A stretch of 64,000 nucleotides of DNA from Seriola aureovittata (taxonomy: Eukaryota; Chordata; Actinopteri; Carangiformes; Carangidae), in the NCBI RefSeq assembly GCF_021018895.1, contig NC_079364.1, forward strand, positions 2,846,401 to 2,910,400, in the 5' to 3' direction. The notes beneath the pieces are model-generated. The model did no database searches, was not told the origin of the DNA, and saw only the letters and a program-made list of their open reading frames with translations. Positions 12,010-24,871 of this stretch are shown in pieces. A program made the translations under genes and the position numbers. How positions within the stretch are numbered: position 1 is the stretch's first letter; each line of letters opens with the position of its first letter.

Positions 12010-13245
12010 TTCCTAAAAATGTCAGAGAGTTTTGGATCACATGCGAACATTAACACGAGGTGCCTGAAGAACCAGCCAATCGGCGGAGCCAGTTAACCAG
12101 GGTGGACCAGGGTTCAAATGCAACATAGATGTGATGTATGCTGGTAATTTTCCGACCAGGGATCCATAGATATACAGACGGCAAAGCTTATTACATCTCT
12201 GAGTCAGAGAAGGCCAACAGATCTTATCATAGAGTGTACAATGGTGTGTATTGTGGCTATTGTCAGTAATAAACTAAGGCCCTCATACACAGTCCGTCCC
12301 CATACATAGTCCAGAACAGGTTGGAAAATTGATTCAACCATCCTTAAAGGAAACAATGGTTTTGTTTCTTTATAAAAAGTCTTTTGTCGTTCAAGGTTCC
12401 TGATGTGGTATTTAAATGTAAATTTGTCGTCAAGCCAGATGTCAAGGTAATTGTGTCCCGCAATGCTCTCAATATTTAAACCATTAGTGGGAGAGGTTTG
12501 CAGATTAATGTCTAGACTATGTTTGAATGGATTTCCTTTCATTTGCATTAAGCATCAGTTTAGGATTAATATGAGAAGGTTGCAATGCAAGATGGGAGCG
12601 CTGTAGTTTCTCGAGGCAGGAATACAGTACAAAATAGTGTCGTCCGCGTAAAGATGAATTTGGCAACCGTGCGATTTCATTGATGTAAAGGTCGAACAGG
12701 ACAGGGCCCAGAACAGATGGCTGCTGCACGCTCCTTGTAACCGGGAGGAATCTTGACTGCGTTCGTTGTAATTCTGAAACCAGCCACAAGCATCACAATC
12801 AAATCCAGTAATGAGCAATCCCTCTATAAGTAGAGAAGGATCAACTTGTCTCAAATGCTTTCACTCAATCTAGGACTACCAGTAATCAGAATGTTTCATG
12901 CTGAGGTGGAGCTTATGAATACCTCTAAAACCAGACTAATACAATGTTCTCAGAGGAAATGATATCAGCCGGTTACTCACTTATGAATCCAGGGTTTTTT
13001 GGGAGACAGGACAATTTTGAAATTGGGCCACAGTCATTAGGATCGTTACTACCTCCACCTTTGTGCAAGGGGAGCACGTGGTCTGCTTTTCAAACAGGGG
13101 GAAGCTTCTTTTTCACTGTCTTTTTGAATTTGGCAGAGTCAAAATGGGAGTTTGTAATTAAGTCCAAATAGCATGTTGATGTCAAGAAGATTTGATCCCC
13201 TGTTGATCTGGCTGGTGACCAGGCTTCCTCTCTCTCCTTGAAGAG
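12010..13245 (-). pseudogene. Decayed LINE ORF2 (reverse transcriptase), L2/CR1-clade-like
   Basis: Read on the minus strand, the pieces fall in the order of a non-LTR retrotransposon ORF2. A linker-like KEREEAWSPARSTGD lies at about 13194-13243. An HVLPLHKGG motif is at about 13050-13080, followed by PISKLSCLPK just downstream. GLLITGFDCDACGWFQNY comes next, then SVLGPVLFDLYINEI in a neighbouring frame. The catalytic box HLYADDTILYC has its YADD at about 12639-12650, followed by LMLNANERKSI, and then YLDIWLDDKFTFKYHIRNLE and FQPVLDYVWG near the thumb/C-terminal region. The pieces are spread over at least three frames with stops between them, and the finger region after PISKL is shortened, so the copy cannot be functional. 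A full element would encode endonuclease plus reverse transcriptase for target-primed insertion; no endonuclease is visible. Clade placement is by resemblance only. Confidence 0.85.
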
Positions 13246-16200
13246 ATCTGATAAATCAAGTATGTGTGTTTCTTGACGTCTGAAATGAAGGACTTCCAGA
13301 GCTGGTTCAGTTCATCTGGAATAAAAAAATAAAGTGCAGTGAATATCATCATGAAGTAGGTCATTTAAAAAGGCAAGTTCGTTAGTTCAGTGTTGCTGTT
13401 GTTGTCGTTACTTCCTTCAAGCTTCTGGAGAATTATTTAGTCTGGGTTTGTGTCCACTCCTGTTGTTGCTGCTTGTGCTCCTGCAATATAACCGTTGCTA
13501 GAGAGCAATAAAACTTTGCTTTGGAGACATAAATGGGCGGCTTGACGGAGTTGTCCTGAAAAGATTCTGGATTTGCTGTGGGAACGAGACCAAAGTACTT
13601 CAAAAGTCCATCTGGAGGCAAATATAGCAGATGCTAATGTTTTTCAGTTACATTTACATATGAAAATGCTGCTCCTAAGGCCACATTCAGCCTTCATTTG
13701 GGTATTATTGTTTGAATGTGTTACCTAAGATCAAAGAATTGCGTTTGACATGACACAGTGAAAGAATGGCGACCCAGCAGTAGGAAAACATTACATGGAT
13801 GAGGAAAAGAATAGATGAAAGGGTAAAATAAGCACTTATTTCATTCTGGCCTTTCTTTCCCGGCGTCTCTTCTTTGTTCTGTGTCGAGTAACAGAAATTT
13901 TTCTGCTTTCTCATGCTCCCACCCACTCCCATTACAAGATGTGTGTTATGTTGTTGTTGATGTTTACTGCCGTAGCTGCTGGCCATGAAGCGCTAAAAAA
14001 AACTGCTGCTCAACCCCCCCCCAACACAAAAAACAATCCTACTTGGAAGTTCCCATAAACGTGGACCCATAGGACCAGACTGCAGCAGTAGGTGTTTGTA
14101 CCATGAGGCATTTTCTCCAAAAGTGATGTTGAGCTGGCGGCGGACGAAAGTTTTTTGGAATGCAATTCCTAGAGATTTTTTTACAATCATTATGGATTTT
14201 TTGCGGAGTGATTTCATTGCTCTAGTGGCCAATAAAAAGCCATATCATTCTGAGCTGCAAACAAACACTTCTCCCTCAAGCAACTCTGCAACAACTACTC
14301 CTTCCTGGCCTCATTATGAAACAGACTCTACTCCCTGGCTCCTCGGATAATAACGTCAGATCAGACTCTACACCTGCTGGTTGGATGGCGAGGGCTCACG
14401 TCCGCGTTGTCCTTGACCCTCAGTTACAGCGGCTCAGACGTCATCTCTAATTTTCTGATGTTATTGAGCCGAGTGTCTGATTGCAGTCTCTCACCATGTT
14501 ATTTAGTTTCATCTCAGGTCTGATTACAGTACACCGTGGGCTCATGCCAACACAAGCAGATGATTATCTCAGTGTGGAGTGTAAAGGTTTTGGGGGTGGG
14601 GGGGCAAGTTTCATCACAAGAAGTCTCTACACATTAACCTCTATCTGAACTTCACGCCTTTTGCACCGTATGTCGTCGTCACTTCACAGATGAGTCAACG
14701 TGTTCTTTGACTCGTTAATGATGTCGCCGTGGCCGAGGCTCAACGTAATGCGTCGCCGCTGCTCTTCGGTGTAAGTGCAACCCGTCGTGGCTTGACAAGT
14801 GAAACCGGTGATGTGTGTCGATACGCTGTAATTGCATGCTGGTTTCATTAAGCTCAATTTATCAAATTTGGCTGTCTCTCATATCAGGGAGAGACGTTTC
14901 TTTGGTATTCTGTTTGATCTAAGAAATTGTCAGTTGTGCAGGAAATTAAACGTCTCTTGGTAGAAATGTTTCCATGAAAGCAAAAAAAAAAAAGTTTAAG
15001 CTTGAAAGTAAAGACGTTCCTGAAATATACAGCAGTAGAGTTACTGTATTTCTGACTTCACATGAATGATAATGTCTTCATCATGCTTATTTTAGTTCAG
15101 TAGAGATTTGAAAGAGAGAGCTCTATAGACTGTGATGGACATGTTTGTCACCTGTATTCATAAAAAAAAACAAAACAAAACAAAAGCACCATTCAGGTGA
15201 CATCATGGCTGTTTAAACACAGGACATTTCTACACCTGTTCGAGAGCACTGTGTTCTTAAACCTGTGATAACGGCACAAAGAAGCTGTAAACACATTATC
15301 ACCCTCTGATACAAGCTGCAGGAGCAGCAGCGTACCGGACCTTCGTCGTCATGGTAGCAATAATGAACCTGTGGTAAGGATTGTCGGGTTTAGAAAAAGA
15401 GATTGTGTTTTGGGTTAAAATAAGTACTTCCTTAGGATTAGAGGGCCCCAGTCACCATGGTTACAGTAATAAACACATGGTTAAGGTAATGTTGTGGTCA
15501 CGGATAAAGGAAACATTGACTTTAGGTTTCAAATGAGAAATGAACAGCAGTCTCACATCCCCTGACTTCCACAGAACCACCACAGACATTAGAGCTGGAC
15601 GAACGATAAAACATGGATCATAATAAGCTGCTTGCACAGACGACCTGTGGCCTCTTCTTTGTCACGGTGTTTGGTGTAAGAAGGCGACTGTTATTTAAGC
15701 AAAGAGTTGTTCATTTACACGTCAGCTTCATTTGGAAAACCGTATTGTAAATTAGTGGGCTTGAGACGTGTGATGATTCTCTGTGGATTCGCCACGATGA
15801 GCAATACGTGATGGACTATATAATAATAATAATAATAGATATAGAAATATCTTCTATAGCTGCTTTAACAAAACATCCAACTGCCAACATAGCTCCGAGC
15901 TGTCGAGGCAGGGACTCTATAAGACGTCTTAAGGTGCCCTGTGGACATTAGCAGCGGATCCTGTGAGTTGCTCGGTGGATCAGAAATCTCCCAACATGCC
16001 GTCGCCGCCGGTTCATGGTTTGTCCCTCAGTGTTGGAAGTTGCTGCTGACTCACGGCACGTCTCGAGTCATTTGCCATCTGCAAGCGAACAGTCAGAGTC
16101 ATGTCCCCCGACCTTGACACGTGGCATTGTTGTGAGATAATCAATGTTATTCGCTTCATCTGTGAGTGATCATGATGCTTGGGCTCACTGATGAACTGAA

Positions 16201-16761
16201 TCAGGGCCATTTAGAAAAATACCTCACAACCAATAAACCAATGAGAAATGTTGGACTGGGTAATTATGCTTTCTGCAAAACATTTCGAGGTATTTGAAGC
16301 TATTTTTCTGGCCAGCTGAGCATGTCATTCACTTAATGTCAGAGCTGTATCTTTTAAGAGGAGAAGGAAAAACATCCAATTACTTTTTTTTTTTTTAATG
16401 ATCCTCCACAGGAATAAAACCACCTGTCACCATGTATATTAGCTCCTTTTGAGCCGATTCGGACATCGAAAGGCCGAGGTTGAACCGGCTTCTTCTGCAG
16501 ATCAAATAGCCATGACAAATTAGGGTGCATGCAAATGGGAGATTTTAGACATGATACTGAAAATGAAAATAACAGCAACTGTCCATCTATGCATGAAAAA
16601 TTCTCTCTGCGGCTTTTTCCAAAATAGAGTTTTTCCTGTGTTCAAGAGGCAGCAATAATGATCCACGCAAGACCTCCAGGTACATGAATGGTTCATTTGA
16701 GTGACTAGTGAAGCAGACACTTTGTCTGTAACATGACAACTAAAAGCAATGTTGGCATCCA
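13246..16761. other. Unique sequence with CpG-dense patches
   Basis: No gene is recognised. Open frames on the minus strand at 13433-13621, 13705-13986 and 13993-14232 lack domains. From about 14655 to 14830 there are about 17 CpGs in 175 bp (GTCGTCGTCAC through GTCGATACGC), and a smaller cluster lies at about 15895-16015 ending in CCGTCGCCGCCGG. A short (ATA)n run is at 15823-15836 and A runs are at about 14980 and 15162. The patches could be regulatory or an unmethylated island, which is inference. Confidence 0.4.
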
Positions 16762-16900
16762 CTTATTATTTTCATAATTGGGTCTATTAAACATCAGAAA
16801 ATGGTGAAAAAAGCCCATCACATTTACTTCAAATAGCCTTTTGTGTTTGTTCGACCAACAGTCCAAAATACCAAAAGATATTTAGTTTATTTTAGGTTTT
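16762..16900 (-). mobile_element. Copy of GTTGCAGC-ended interspersed family (partial)
   Basis: Contains the family landmarks GTCTATTAAACATCAGAAAA, TGGTGAAAAAAGCCCATCAC, TTCGACCAACAGTCCAAAAT and AAAGATATTTAGTTTATTTT in the same order as the other copies in this window (for example 46.7 kb on the opposite orientation). Termini are missing. The family is a short non-autonomous element common in fish (from memory); it encodes nothing. Confidence 0.6.
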
Positions 16901-18298
16901 TTTTTTAAGTGTCAGACGAGAAATACTCTGGCACCGAATGCAAAAATGAAATCATTCTCAACAGCTTTCATACATGTGCTTTTTCCTGGTATGGATGGGA
17001 AAACGTATCTGAAAAATGTTTTAGTGTCCACTCAGTGGGAGAAATGGTGACGCTGTGTTTTTGTCCTCAGTTACACTGACTCGGCGTCTCCGTCTCCGTC
17101 GTGTCTTTTAAAAGATAATCACAACAAATACGAAGGCAAAGGTATGAAAATGTGTTTCATTAAACATCCGGCCTGAATGGCCGCGCCTGTCTCAGCTGGA
17201 GTGCTTTCGTACGTCCGTGTCTCCTCCTGAAGAGCTGGTGCAAATCTGGGGCCCTCTGATAAGGAGGCTTCTGTTTGCAATGGCATTAGTCATTTGTGCA
17301 AAATGGAGACAAGCTGTGTATCACACATAGATGTGCTGATAGAGTCACGCACGCTGAATCTCATTATTTCAGCTAACCGAAAAACACATTGTCAGAGTAT
17401 GCCCATTAAGCAGTCAAGAAGGGCTCAGAGACGATCTAGTGCCTCCCAACAGCCTCCTCATTCACACTCTGTAATAGTCGAGCTCCCCGCAGGTTGACAT
17501 TTTCTTCTTCCATCTATTACAGTGCAAACACTACACACTACCCCAGCTGACAGTGGAGGCTCAGATCCCAGACCTAAAATCTGAACTCTGAGCTTCAAAC
17601 AAATATTATTTCTGACACAGAGGCAGTCAGATGATGTGTGATGATTCGAAGAGGAGCTGGTGGGCTGTGGTTGGTCTGCCAGTGGCGGATTAGAGCGTTG
17701 AAGGTTTCAGGTTGTGCCGAGCCACCTCGTTCTCTCCCATTACTAATTATTGAAGTGCTAAAAACTCAGCACTAAAGAATGTAGCTCAGAGGAGAAACAC
17801 TGATTTTTCTAATGATATTATTGACTGAGAATCTATTTATAGTGGAGTGGTCGCATATAAGAACTGTACTGCGGCACATTTGAGGATTATAACACACTAA
17901 AGCCTAATGGTTTATTTTTATCGTACATAACAAATGACTCAGACAGTAACATTAATCGTACATACAGTAGGCTACATGCAAGCAGTCGACCGCAACACTA
18001 TAAAATGTAAAACCACCTCCTGTGATACGTCTCCCCCAGTGTCTTTAATCACCGAAGGGACAGAGCTGTGTAAACGCTCCGGCGCAGGTTCTGTAGTCAC
18101 TCGTTCAGATTCAACATTTGCACATGGAAGAAGCTTTAAAATCATCAATTCCTATTGTGCCTGTGGCCATTAGAAGCAGCGGAGGAGGAATCAGGGCGAT
18201 TGTGGGCAGCTGGGGCCAATAAAGTTCAACAGGATTCAGGTGCTGATGAGATGCAGATGAGCTTTTTCTTTTTCATAATCACACTGTACATCCTGTTA
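16901..18298. other. Stretch without recognisable gene
   Basis: Unique sequence. The decamer ATCGTACATA occurs twice within 45 bp near 17919-17963. Open frames at 17294-17497 and 17934-18173 have no recognisable domain. Confidence 0.4.
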
Positions 18299-18314
18299 CT
18301 GTGTGTGTGTGCGT

Positions 18315-18350
<36 letters not shown>

Positions 18351-18352
18351 TT
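18299..18352. repeat. (TG)n microsatellite with GC interruptions
   Basis: About 27 dinucleotide units, TG with three CG-containing interruptions near its start. Confidence 0.93.
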
Positions 18353-18940
18353 GAGCATACTTAGGGCTCTTTAAAGTAATTTTTTGGCTATTTCAAGCCT
18401 TTATTATTCGGTCGGACAGTGAATAGTGACAGGAAATGGGATATAGAGAAGGGGAATGACGTGCAGGAAAGAATCCGACCGGTCGGGTTTTTTTTGCAAA
18501 AGAAATCCGGGAATTTGTTTGTGTTTTGAATTTTTAGACAAATAAACAACATTAAAAAATACACATGAACTATATTCTTTAATGTGAAATCACAAGACGA
18601 TCAGATTTATTAAGGTCGCTGCTGCTATTCAGTAAAAACGAGTAAAAGGTCAAAAACAAAGCTTTATACGAGCTTGTGGTGTGTTAATGTATAATAATAA
18701 TAACATATACTTCATCAGCCGTGATACTCGGTACTCGAGGGTCGGACCACACACACCCTATGGGGTCACATTCGGTACAACCGTTAACGTAGCGCACGTT
18801 ACTTGTTGCCCGAATATTTCAAAAACAAAAACAAAGACTAAAAACAAACAGCTCATAGAAGACTGCGTGCTCTTACTTTGAAAAGTGGAAATGGCCGATT
18901 TTCACTCAGACTGGTTTAACAGAAAGTTTATCTCAGAACT

Positions 18941-18943
18941 GTG

Positions 18944-18974
<31 letters not shown>
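18941..18974. repeat. (GT)n microsatellite
   Basis: Seventeen units with one TTT interruption near 18958. Confidence 0.93.
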
Positions 18975-19135
18975 AAAAACAGATTTTTTATTTTTACATT
19001 TGCAAGATATTTGACAAAGTTTACAAATTACACATTTTTTGTGTTTGTGGAAGATGTTTTATATTTACAGATTACACATTTACACACACATTGTCAACAT
19101 GTTCACATAAATAATATTGATAGAAATCTACCTCC

Positions 19136-19138
<3 letters not shown>

Positions 19139-19181
<43 letters not shown>
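19139..19181. repeat. (AC)n microsatellite
   Basis: About 21 AC units. It lies 165 bp from the GT tract at 18941 in the complementary orientation. Confidence 0.95.
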
Positions 19182-19184
<3 letters not shown>

Positions 19185-19544
19185 TCGCAAGATGAAAAAA
19201 ACAATAGCAGCCGTGCTGTTGCGGCTGGTGATGAAATAAAAAGCTGCTCTTATGAAATGGGGATATAAATTCAACCCAAGGTTATTCCATCGTCAGATTG
19301 TCTCATCTCACTCTGACCCTGTGCTGATCAGACTTTGTGCTTGTTGCTACTGAATTTTACACAAACGGAGGCAGCACTGCAGTTGATGCAGTCATTTATT
19401 TTTTTATGTTTGAATATATAGACAGGAAATGAGAGGGAGGAGGAATGACATAAACCCAAGGGCCCCATCTGGAGGTTTTTGTGACTCCGTCATCTGCATC
19501 TTAAACCTTAAGTTCACCTGCGCTCATTTATTTTTGAATAATGT
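19182..19544. other. Stretch without recognisable feature
   Basis: Unique sequence, AT-rich near 19398. Nothing recognised. Confidence 0.4.
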
Positions 19545-19640
19545 GCAGATGAATTTCTCAGTCAATGGTTTGGCCTGTAAAATATCAGAAAATAGCAGCA
19601 AGCGGACATTATTTCCCAAAGGGCCTCACGTAACGTCTAG
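19545..19640 (-). mobile_element. Fragment of the GTTGCAGC-ended interspersed family
   Basis: TCAATGGTTTGGCCTGTAAA, ATCAGAAAATAGC and CATTATTTCCCAAAGGGCCT match, in order, the central part of the family seen at 16.8 kb and elsewhere. The copy is highly diverged and lacks both termini. Confidence 0.45.
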
Positions 19641-19862
19641 AAATAGCTTCTCTCTTCTCTGAAATAATCACTTCTGCTGTTGTCAGAAGTGAGATATTTA
19701 CTGTCTTTAATACTGGAAACATTATTATTCTAAGCAGACACCATCAATCATAACGACTGCGATATTATCAGTAAACATTTTGGCCCAGTATCGACTGTCT
19801 GTGTCGCATTGTTATCCAATTATTGCCAAAAAAAATGGTGTCACAGTGGGCGGAAGAAATAA

Positions 19863-19888
19863 GGAGAGAGAGAGAGTGTGTGTGTGTG

Positions 19889-19921
<33 letters not shown>
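19863..19921. repeat. Compound (GA)n(GT)n microsatellite
   Basis: A short GA tract continues into about 22 GT units with one TT slip. Overlapping valine/cysteine open frames across it are chance. Confidence 0.93.
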
Positions 19922-19922
<1 letters not shown>

Positions 19923-20851
19923 GAGGTATTTTTACAGTTCTCTTTCACTTGGTTCAGTCAGTTACAATACATCATTATGGGCTTTGCTATTGTGAGACAA
20001 GCCAATAAAGGCTGTTGACGACCTCTGCTGAAGATGGAGACAGCTCATGGATGGGCTCATTCCCCAGGTCCCCTGCTCTTCACCTTCAAAGCCCACATTT
20101 TCTCCCCCTGCAGGTTGTGAAGCACCTTTTTGATGCCACAGTTCTTTAGTTTTGAACAATATCAAAAATCGTATTTCGTGGGCATTTTAAGATTATTAAA
20201 ACCAAAATATATAATATATGGAGAGAATGCCCTGCCTCAAATGAGAATATAAAAACAGATGCAACCTCATACGTCTCGATGTGTTCAAACAGGAGAACAA
20301 CAAGGTTATCTGTTGCCTCAGATTCAGTCTGAATCTTCTGAAAACAACCTAATTTGCATATTCAGCTCCAAATGGCCACTGAATTGGGAGTTAGCGCCTG
20401 AGGCTTTCCTCCTGGTGTCACAACCCAAAAGTCTTCTTAAGAGAGGTTCAAATATAACAAGGTTTTTGAGCTGCAGCCTCCCAAAAAGAGCGAATGAAAG
20501 AAGTTCTGCTGGTTTTGGTTTGAGGACTAAAAGGAAAAAAGGGCAGTTACATTAACATTAACAGAACTGTGAGTTGTAATGTGATTTGCAGCAATACAAT
20601 ACTATAACAATTTAATACCCCATATTTTAGGAAATAATAGTAATGATATGTAGGAGCTGACACCGAAGATAGACGCTTTTATACGAAGGTGGATTGTGTT
20701 TCACAAAACCTTGCTGTTGAGTGTTGGAACAAAAACTGAAAAATGTCAGTTATATTCCTCTATAACTGACACTGTATATGCCTCCCTTTGAGAAATGTGT
20801 CTTTCTACTTATATATTTTAATAATTATTATATTTATTTATTTTGATTTTA
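19922..20851. other. Stretch without recognisable gene
   Basis: A 98-codon plus-strand open frame (20259-20555) has no recognisable domain or splice context. Otherwise unique sequence. Confidence 0.4.
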
Positions 20852-21092
20852 TTTGCCTCCGAGCCGGTGACAGGCATATTGTTTTCAGGTTGTCCGTCCG
20901 TACGTGATTAAACGAACTGATTAGATTTTGGTGGTCAAAGGTCAAAGGTCACAGTCAGTTAACTCAAGACTTCACACAGCAATTATGACAAAATTTCACA
21001 CAAATGGTTCCTATTTTCTATAAACAGGGATGTAACCTGAAACTAGTCTGAGTGGCGGAGGGATACGACTGTGAGGCGGTGATTCTAGCTCT
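20852..21092 (+). mobile_element. Interspersed repeat carrying AGGTCA direct repeats (copy 1)
   Basis: The reverse complement of this segment matches the copy at 26983-27293 over most of its length. Shared landmarks are the CCGCCACTCAGACT block, TACATCCCTGTTT, CCATTTGTGTGAAATTTTGT and the AGGTCA repeats. AGGTCAAAGGTCA lies at 20939-20951 with a further GGTCA half-site one base upstream. It is non-coding. I know the family from fish genomes but cannot name it. Confidence 0.7.
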
Positions 21093-22225
21093 TTAGGGCA
21101 TGAGGTCCTACGTCAGGCAATATATTGTTCTGTAAATTAATCTAATATTCATATCCAAACATTATTAATTCACGTGAACAAAGTAAATCAGAATAACTAA
21201 TTAAGCAATTTAAGGCTACAAATCATCATTCATGTGCAAACAAGTTATTCATTTGATTGTAATTTATATGCTTGGACTGTCAAAGATTATCACTCATACC
21301 TGCTGGCTCTCATCGAAGCTGACTTACAGTGAACATTTGAAGAAAGCTTGTAAGTCTGGGGAGTAGGGAGCTCTGCTGTGATATATAGCCTGTGTCAAGA
21401 CGTCTACTTACTTCTACAGACAGGCTCAACTGAAAACCAGGATCTCTGTCAGTTACTGCCTCAGCTTTAGAAGGCTGTATTTAAGGTCATCTTTAGCTTT
21501 TAGTTTGAATGCAGTAAACAATAATGTCTTCAGCAGCATAAAAAAGAAAAAAAGTTGCTTTTTACAAGCTTGCCACACATTCTCAAAATCGTCACAGCTG
21601 GTGCTAACCAAGCAAGTTTGTGCTGCAGTTTTATAGCTCGTGGCTCAATCAAACCAAATCCAATTTATTCTTCTGCAATATACCAACAAAACTGTGTCGG
21701 CTGCAGCCCGGGTCAGTATCACTAAAATGTGCAGTCACTGTGGTGGTCCCGGGCCAGGTCCCCAACACCACACACACGCTGGACTCCATCTGATCCAAAC
21801 TCATTTGTTTTGGTTTCATCCGACTGAGAATTTGCTGCCAACGTTCATCAGGCTTCTTTTTGTGTTCATTGGCAAAAGTCGAATCTTTCTGCGAGGAGTG
21901 GTTTTCTCCCGGGAGGAGTCCGGCCGTACAGGTTGAGTTGATGCAGCGTCCTTCACGCTGTCTGATCAGACGCTGAAACGCCGGTCTCCGCGGATAATCC
22001 TTGTGCTAAGTCAGCAGCACTGACCCGTCTGTTTTTCAATGCAAGGTTTGTGTAAATGGTGAATTTGTGCATCCTGTTGTTACTGCTGGTGGTGACACCT
22101 GTCTTCCTGTGCTGCACCTGAGGAGGTCGTGGTGTTAGTCTTCATGCAGTTAGCATTAATTGTGACTCTCGGGTATGATATGATATTACACAGAGCTGAC
22201 ATACATAAGTGATGTACTTTAAAGT
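21093..22225. other. Stretch without recognisable gene
   Basis: Unique sequence. A 98-codon open frame at 21640-21936 lacks recognisable features. Confidence 0.4.
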
Positions 22226-22471
22226 AGAGTTGTTATTGATTAGTGTGTCTTGATTAATCTGTATGTAAAATCAGAAAATAGGAAAAACTCCTTCTATATT
22301 TTTTCCACAGCTAAAATCCTAAAATATTCAGTTCACTATCGCACATGTCAAAGAAAAGCAGCATTAAATTTGAACAGCTGGAATTTGAAATTGGCATTTT
22401 TTGCTGACTAATATGATTGATTATTAAAATAATTGCAGATTCATTTTCTGTTGATTAATTATTGCAGCTCC
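22226..22471 (-). mobile_element. Copy of GTTGCAGC-ended interspersed family
   Basis: Landmarks in order are TGATTAATCTGTATG, AAATCAGAAAATAGGAAAAA, AAATATTCAGTTCACTATCG, GAACAGCTGGAATTTGAAAT, TTTCTGTTGATTAATTATTG and CAGCTC at the end. The middle is shortened. The left half is strongly diverged, but the right terminus is well kept. Confidence 0.6.
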
Positions 22472-24293
22472 ACTTGTGTTCAAACAGGCTTGAGGATATG
22501 ATTTCTCTTTACATTAGTATTAGTAATTCATCCCAAACAATTACACTGCAATACAACACTGACAAAATAAATTGGGATGTGTGGCCACTCAGCTGGATGA
22601 GGAATCATTTATTTAGTCATTAATTTATTTTATGTCACAGTCCATGTTACTCATTCAAGTTCAGGACGGGGCTATATCTGGATTTGCACTAGAAACACGA
22701 GATAATTTATATTCATTTTTGCCCCAAGCTGCTACTAAGAGTCACTAGCAATTACTGACTGTTCCTGAGATGTCAAGAAATGAACATCTCCTCAGTGACT
22801 CGCGGTGCAGCTTTTCAAAACAGGTGTGAAGTAAAGTAAAAAAAAAAGAGACAGTGGCGAGCATAACTCTTTGTAATTCTCCTGCTTGTAAGACCTTGTG
22901 AAAATGTTGCTTAAAGATGCAGTTGAAGATTTAAATATAGTAATTCTCAGTCTAGTCGCAATGACTACGATTTTGTTGTTGTTTGACAAAACATGATGTA
23001 GACAGAGATCGATGTGGAGTTTTCAGCATGTAAAGTAAATTTAATCTCAGTTTAACGTTGGACCTTTCAGTGATTTGTTTAGGTTTAGATCAGGTCTGAG
23101 ATTTCTCCCAGTAAAAACTAAAACAAACTGATCAAACAGCATTATTTGTTGTCAAAACAGCCTCCTCAGGCTTTATAGAGAAGCTGTACAGCAGGAGGAA
23201 AGAACATGAAGCACAAACATCAATGGGAGGAGCGAGAGTTTTTTCACAAAACCTGCTCAGATGTGAAAAGCGTAATAGTCCCTCACGTGACTGGAGGTTT
23301 TTCAATGCTTGAAAGAAATATTAACAATGATGATGACGTGATGTTTGTTGGGTCTTTGACCAAACAAGCTTGTTCCTTTATGTCTGGAGGGATTTGTAGG
23401 TCACACTGCCACCACAATTGCAGCTGCTGCAATTTGGATATTGCACGTACGATTCATGGTTCAGCGCCCAGTTTGTGTGTGATATTTATGTAGTGAAACA
23501 TCACTACTGGCCCAAACGTGACTCATTTTAAAGAATGTATGGAGTCATTTTAAAACAGGCAGTGCCATACCACTCCAGGACATCTCCCACGCTCCCCCAC
23601 ACTCTGTACTGTCATCCTCTTAAAGCTCAACCGTCACCCTGGGGGGTTTGAGGTGGAGCTGAGAGACATTTGGATCCTCTCGGTTGTCTGCTTCAATATC
23701 AGATAGGGCAGATCATGGAGGAGAGAAGTCCTCAACTTTCAGTGACCCCCTCCCTCAGTAGTAAAAAGTGCAGTGAGACTCCGTGTCCCTCTACAAAGCA
23801 TAGGTTTAACAAGTAAGAGAGAGCTGTGATGAGAATGTGAGGTGAACCCCTCTATCACTGAGACACACACAGTTTCTTTGTGGCTTTCCACCCCAGTTAT
23901 TCCCTTGTTTCCAAATGTCTTGACAGGAGAGACAGACTGAAGTCTGTCCCTCAGAAATCTGTGATGAACTGAATCTCATTTCAATGCCAGTCTTCACAAA
24001 GTCAAGGTTTTTTTCCCCCCCTTTTTTTTTTTTTTTTAGCTTGAGTGAAAAAGTGTTTTGACATTTTTTTGAACTACACACCAGAAGAGCTTTGAGCTCC
24101 CTCAGTTGGGAGTTATCATAGGATTATTGATTTAAAGTGTCAGTGGCTTGTGACCAAGAAGGTTGTATGATCTCCTCCTGACCTGGTCCACCGCGTCTGG
24201 CCCTCCTGCAAATCATAAAAATGACATTTTAAATGTAATTTACAGCACGGTTGTGCCAAAGTTTAAAACAAGTCCTCTTTGCTCACCAGTGTA
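22472..24293. other. Stretch without recognisable gene
   Basis: A 95-codon cysteine- and histidine-containing open frame (23206-23493) shows no regular zinc-finger spacing and no splice context. A C run and a T run of about 17 lie at 24013-24038. Otherwise unique. Confidence 0.4.
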
Positions 24294-24353
24294 TCTGTGT
24301 GTGTGTGTGTGTATATCTGTGTGTGTGTGTATGTATGTGTGTGTGTGTATGTG
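24294..24353. repeat. Imperfect (TG)n microsatellite
   Basis: TG units broken by several TATC/TATG interruptions, suggesting an old and decaying tract. Confidence 0.85.
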
Positions 24354-24871
24354 GATGCATGGCTGCTTACCGTCCTAAATGAAAGGCGAAGGTTTGTTTT
24401 CCCAATTCAGCCAAGTCAATGAGGATTAACAAATTGGAAGAGGCACTGAAATCCAAGGGCATTGTTCATTTTAGTCAATTTGATGCAGCTTCCTATTGAT
24501 AAGGCTGGGATGTGCTGTCGCTGTAGGTCTGGGATCTAATAATCCATCAGGCGTGGGGAATTGAGTTTAAAAAGAGGGTCAAGGGACTCTTAACACAGAT
24601 ATTTACAACAACAATTCATCCTCTTGAAGCAGAAAGCTCAGTTGTTGTACAACAAACATTCAGGTGTATTTTTGAGCAACACGGTGAGTAAATTTATCTT
24701 ATTCTGTTCAGGCTGTATCCATACAACACAAAGCTGTCTTTGAAAAGTATACTGATGTAAAATGGCTTATATACTGTGTGTGAGCAGAGCTAACCAGCCT
24801 TACTCTCAAGGGACTAAGGTGCATTTCCTTTATTCTTGTCTCACATTGAAATCTGCAGTATGCAATAATGT

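Noticed and set aside
12555..12854. Functional reverse transcriptase gene with YADD motif
   Set aside because: Flanking RT blocks are in other frames with stops between them, so it is a dead LINE copy.
21640..21936. 98-codon plus-strand frame as a possible small gene
   Set aside because: Composition is ordinary, no domain is recognisable, and there is no promoter or polyadenylation context.
23206..23493. Cysteine/histidine-rich 95-codon frame as a possible zinc-finger protein
   Set aside because: The C and H residues lack regular finger spacing, and no neighbouring exon or family match is recognisable.
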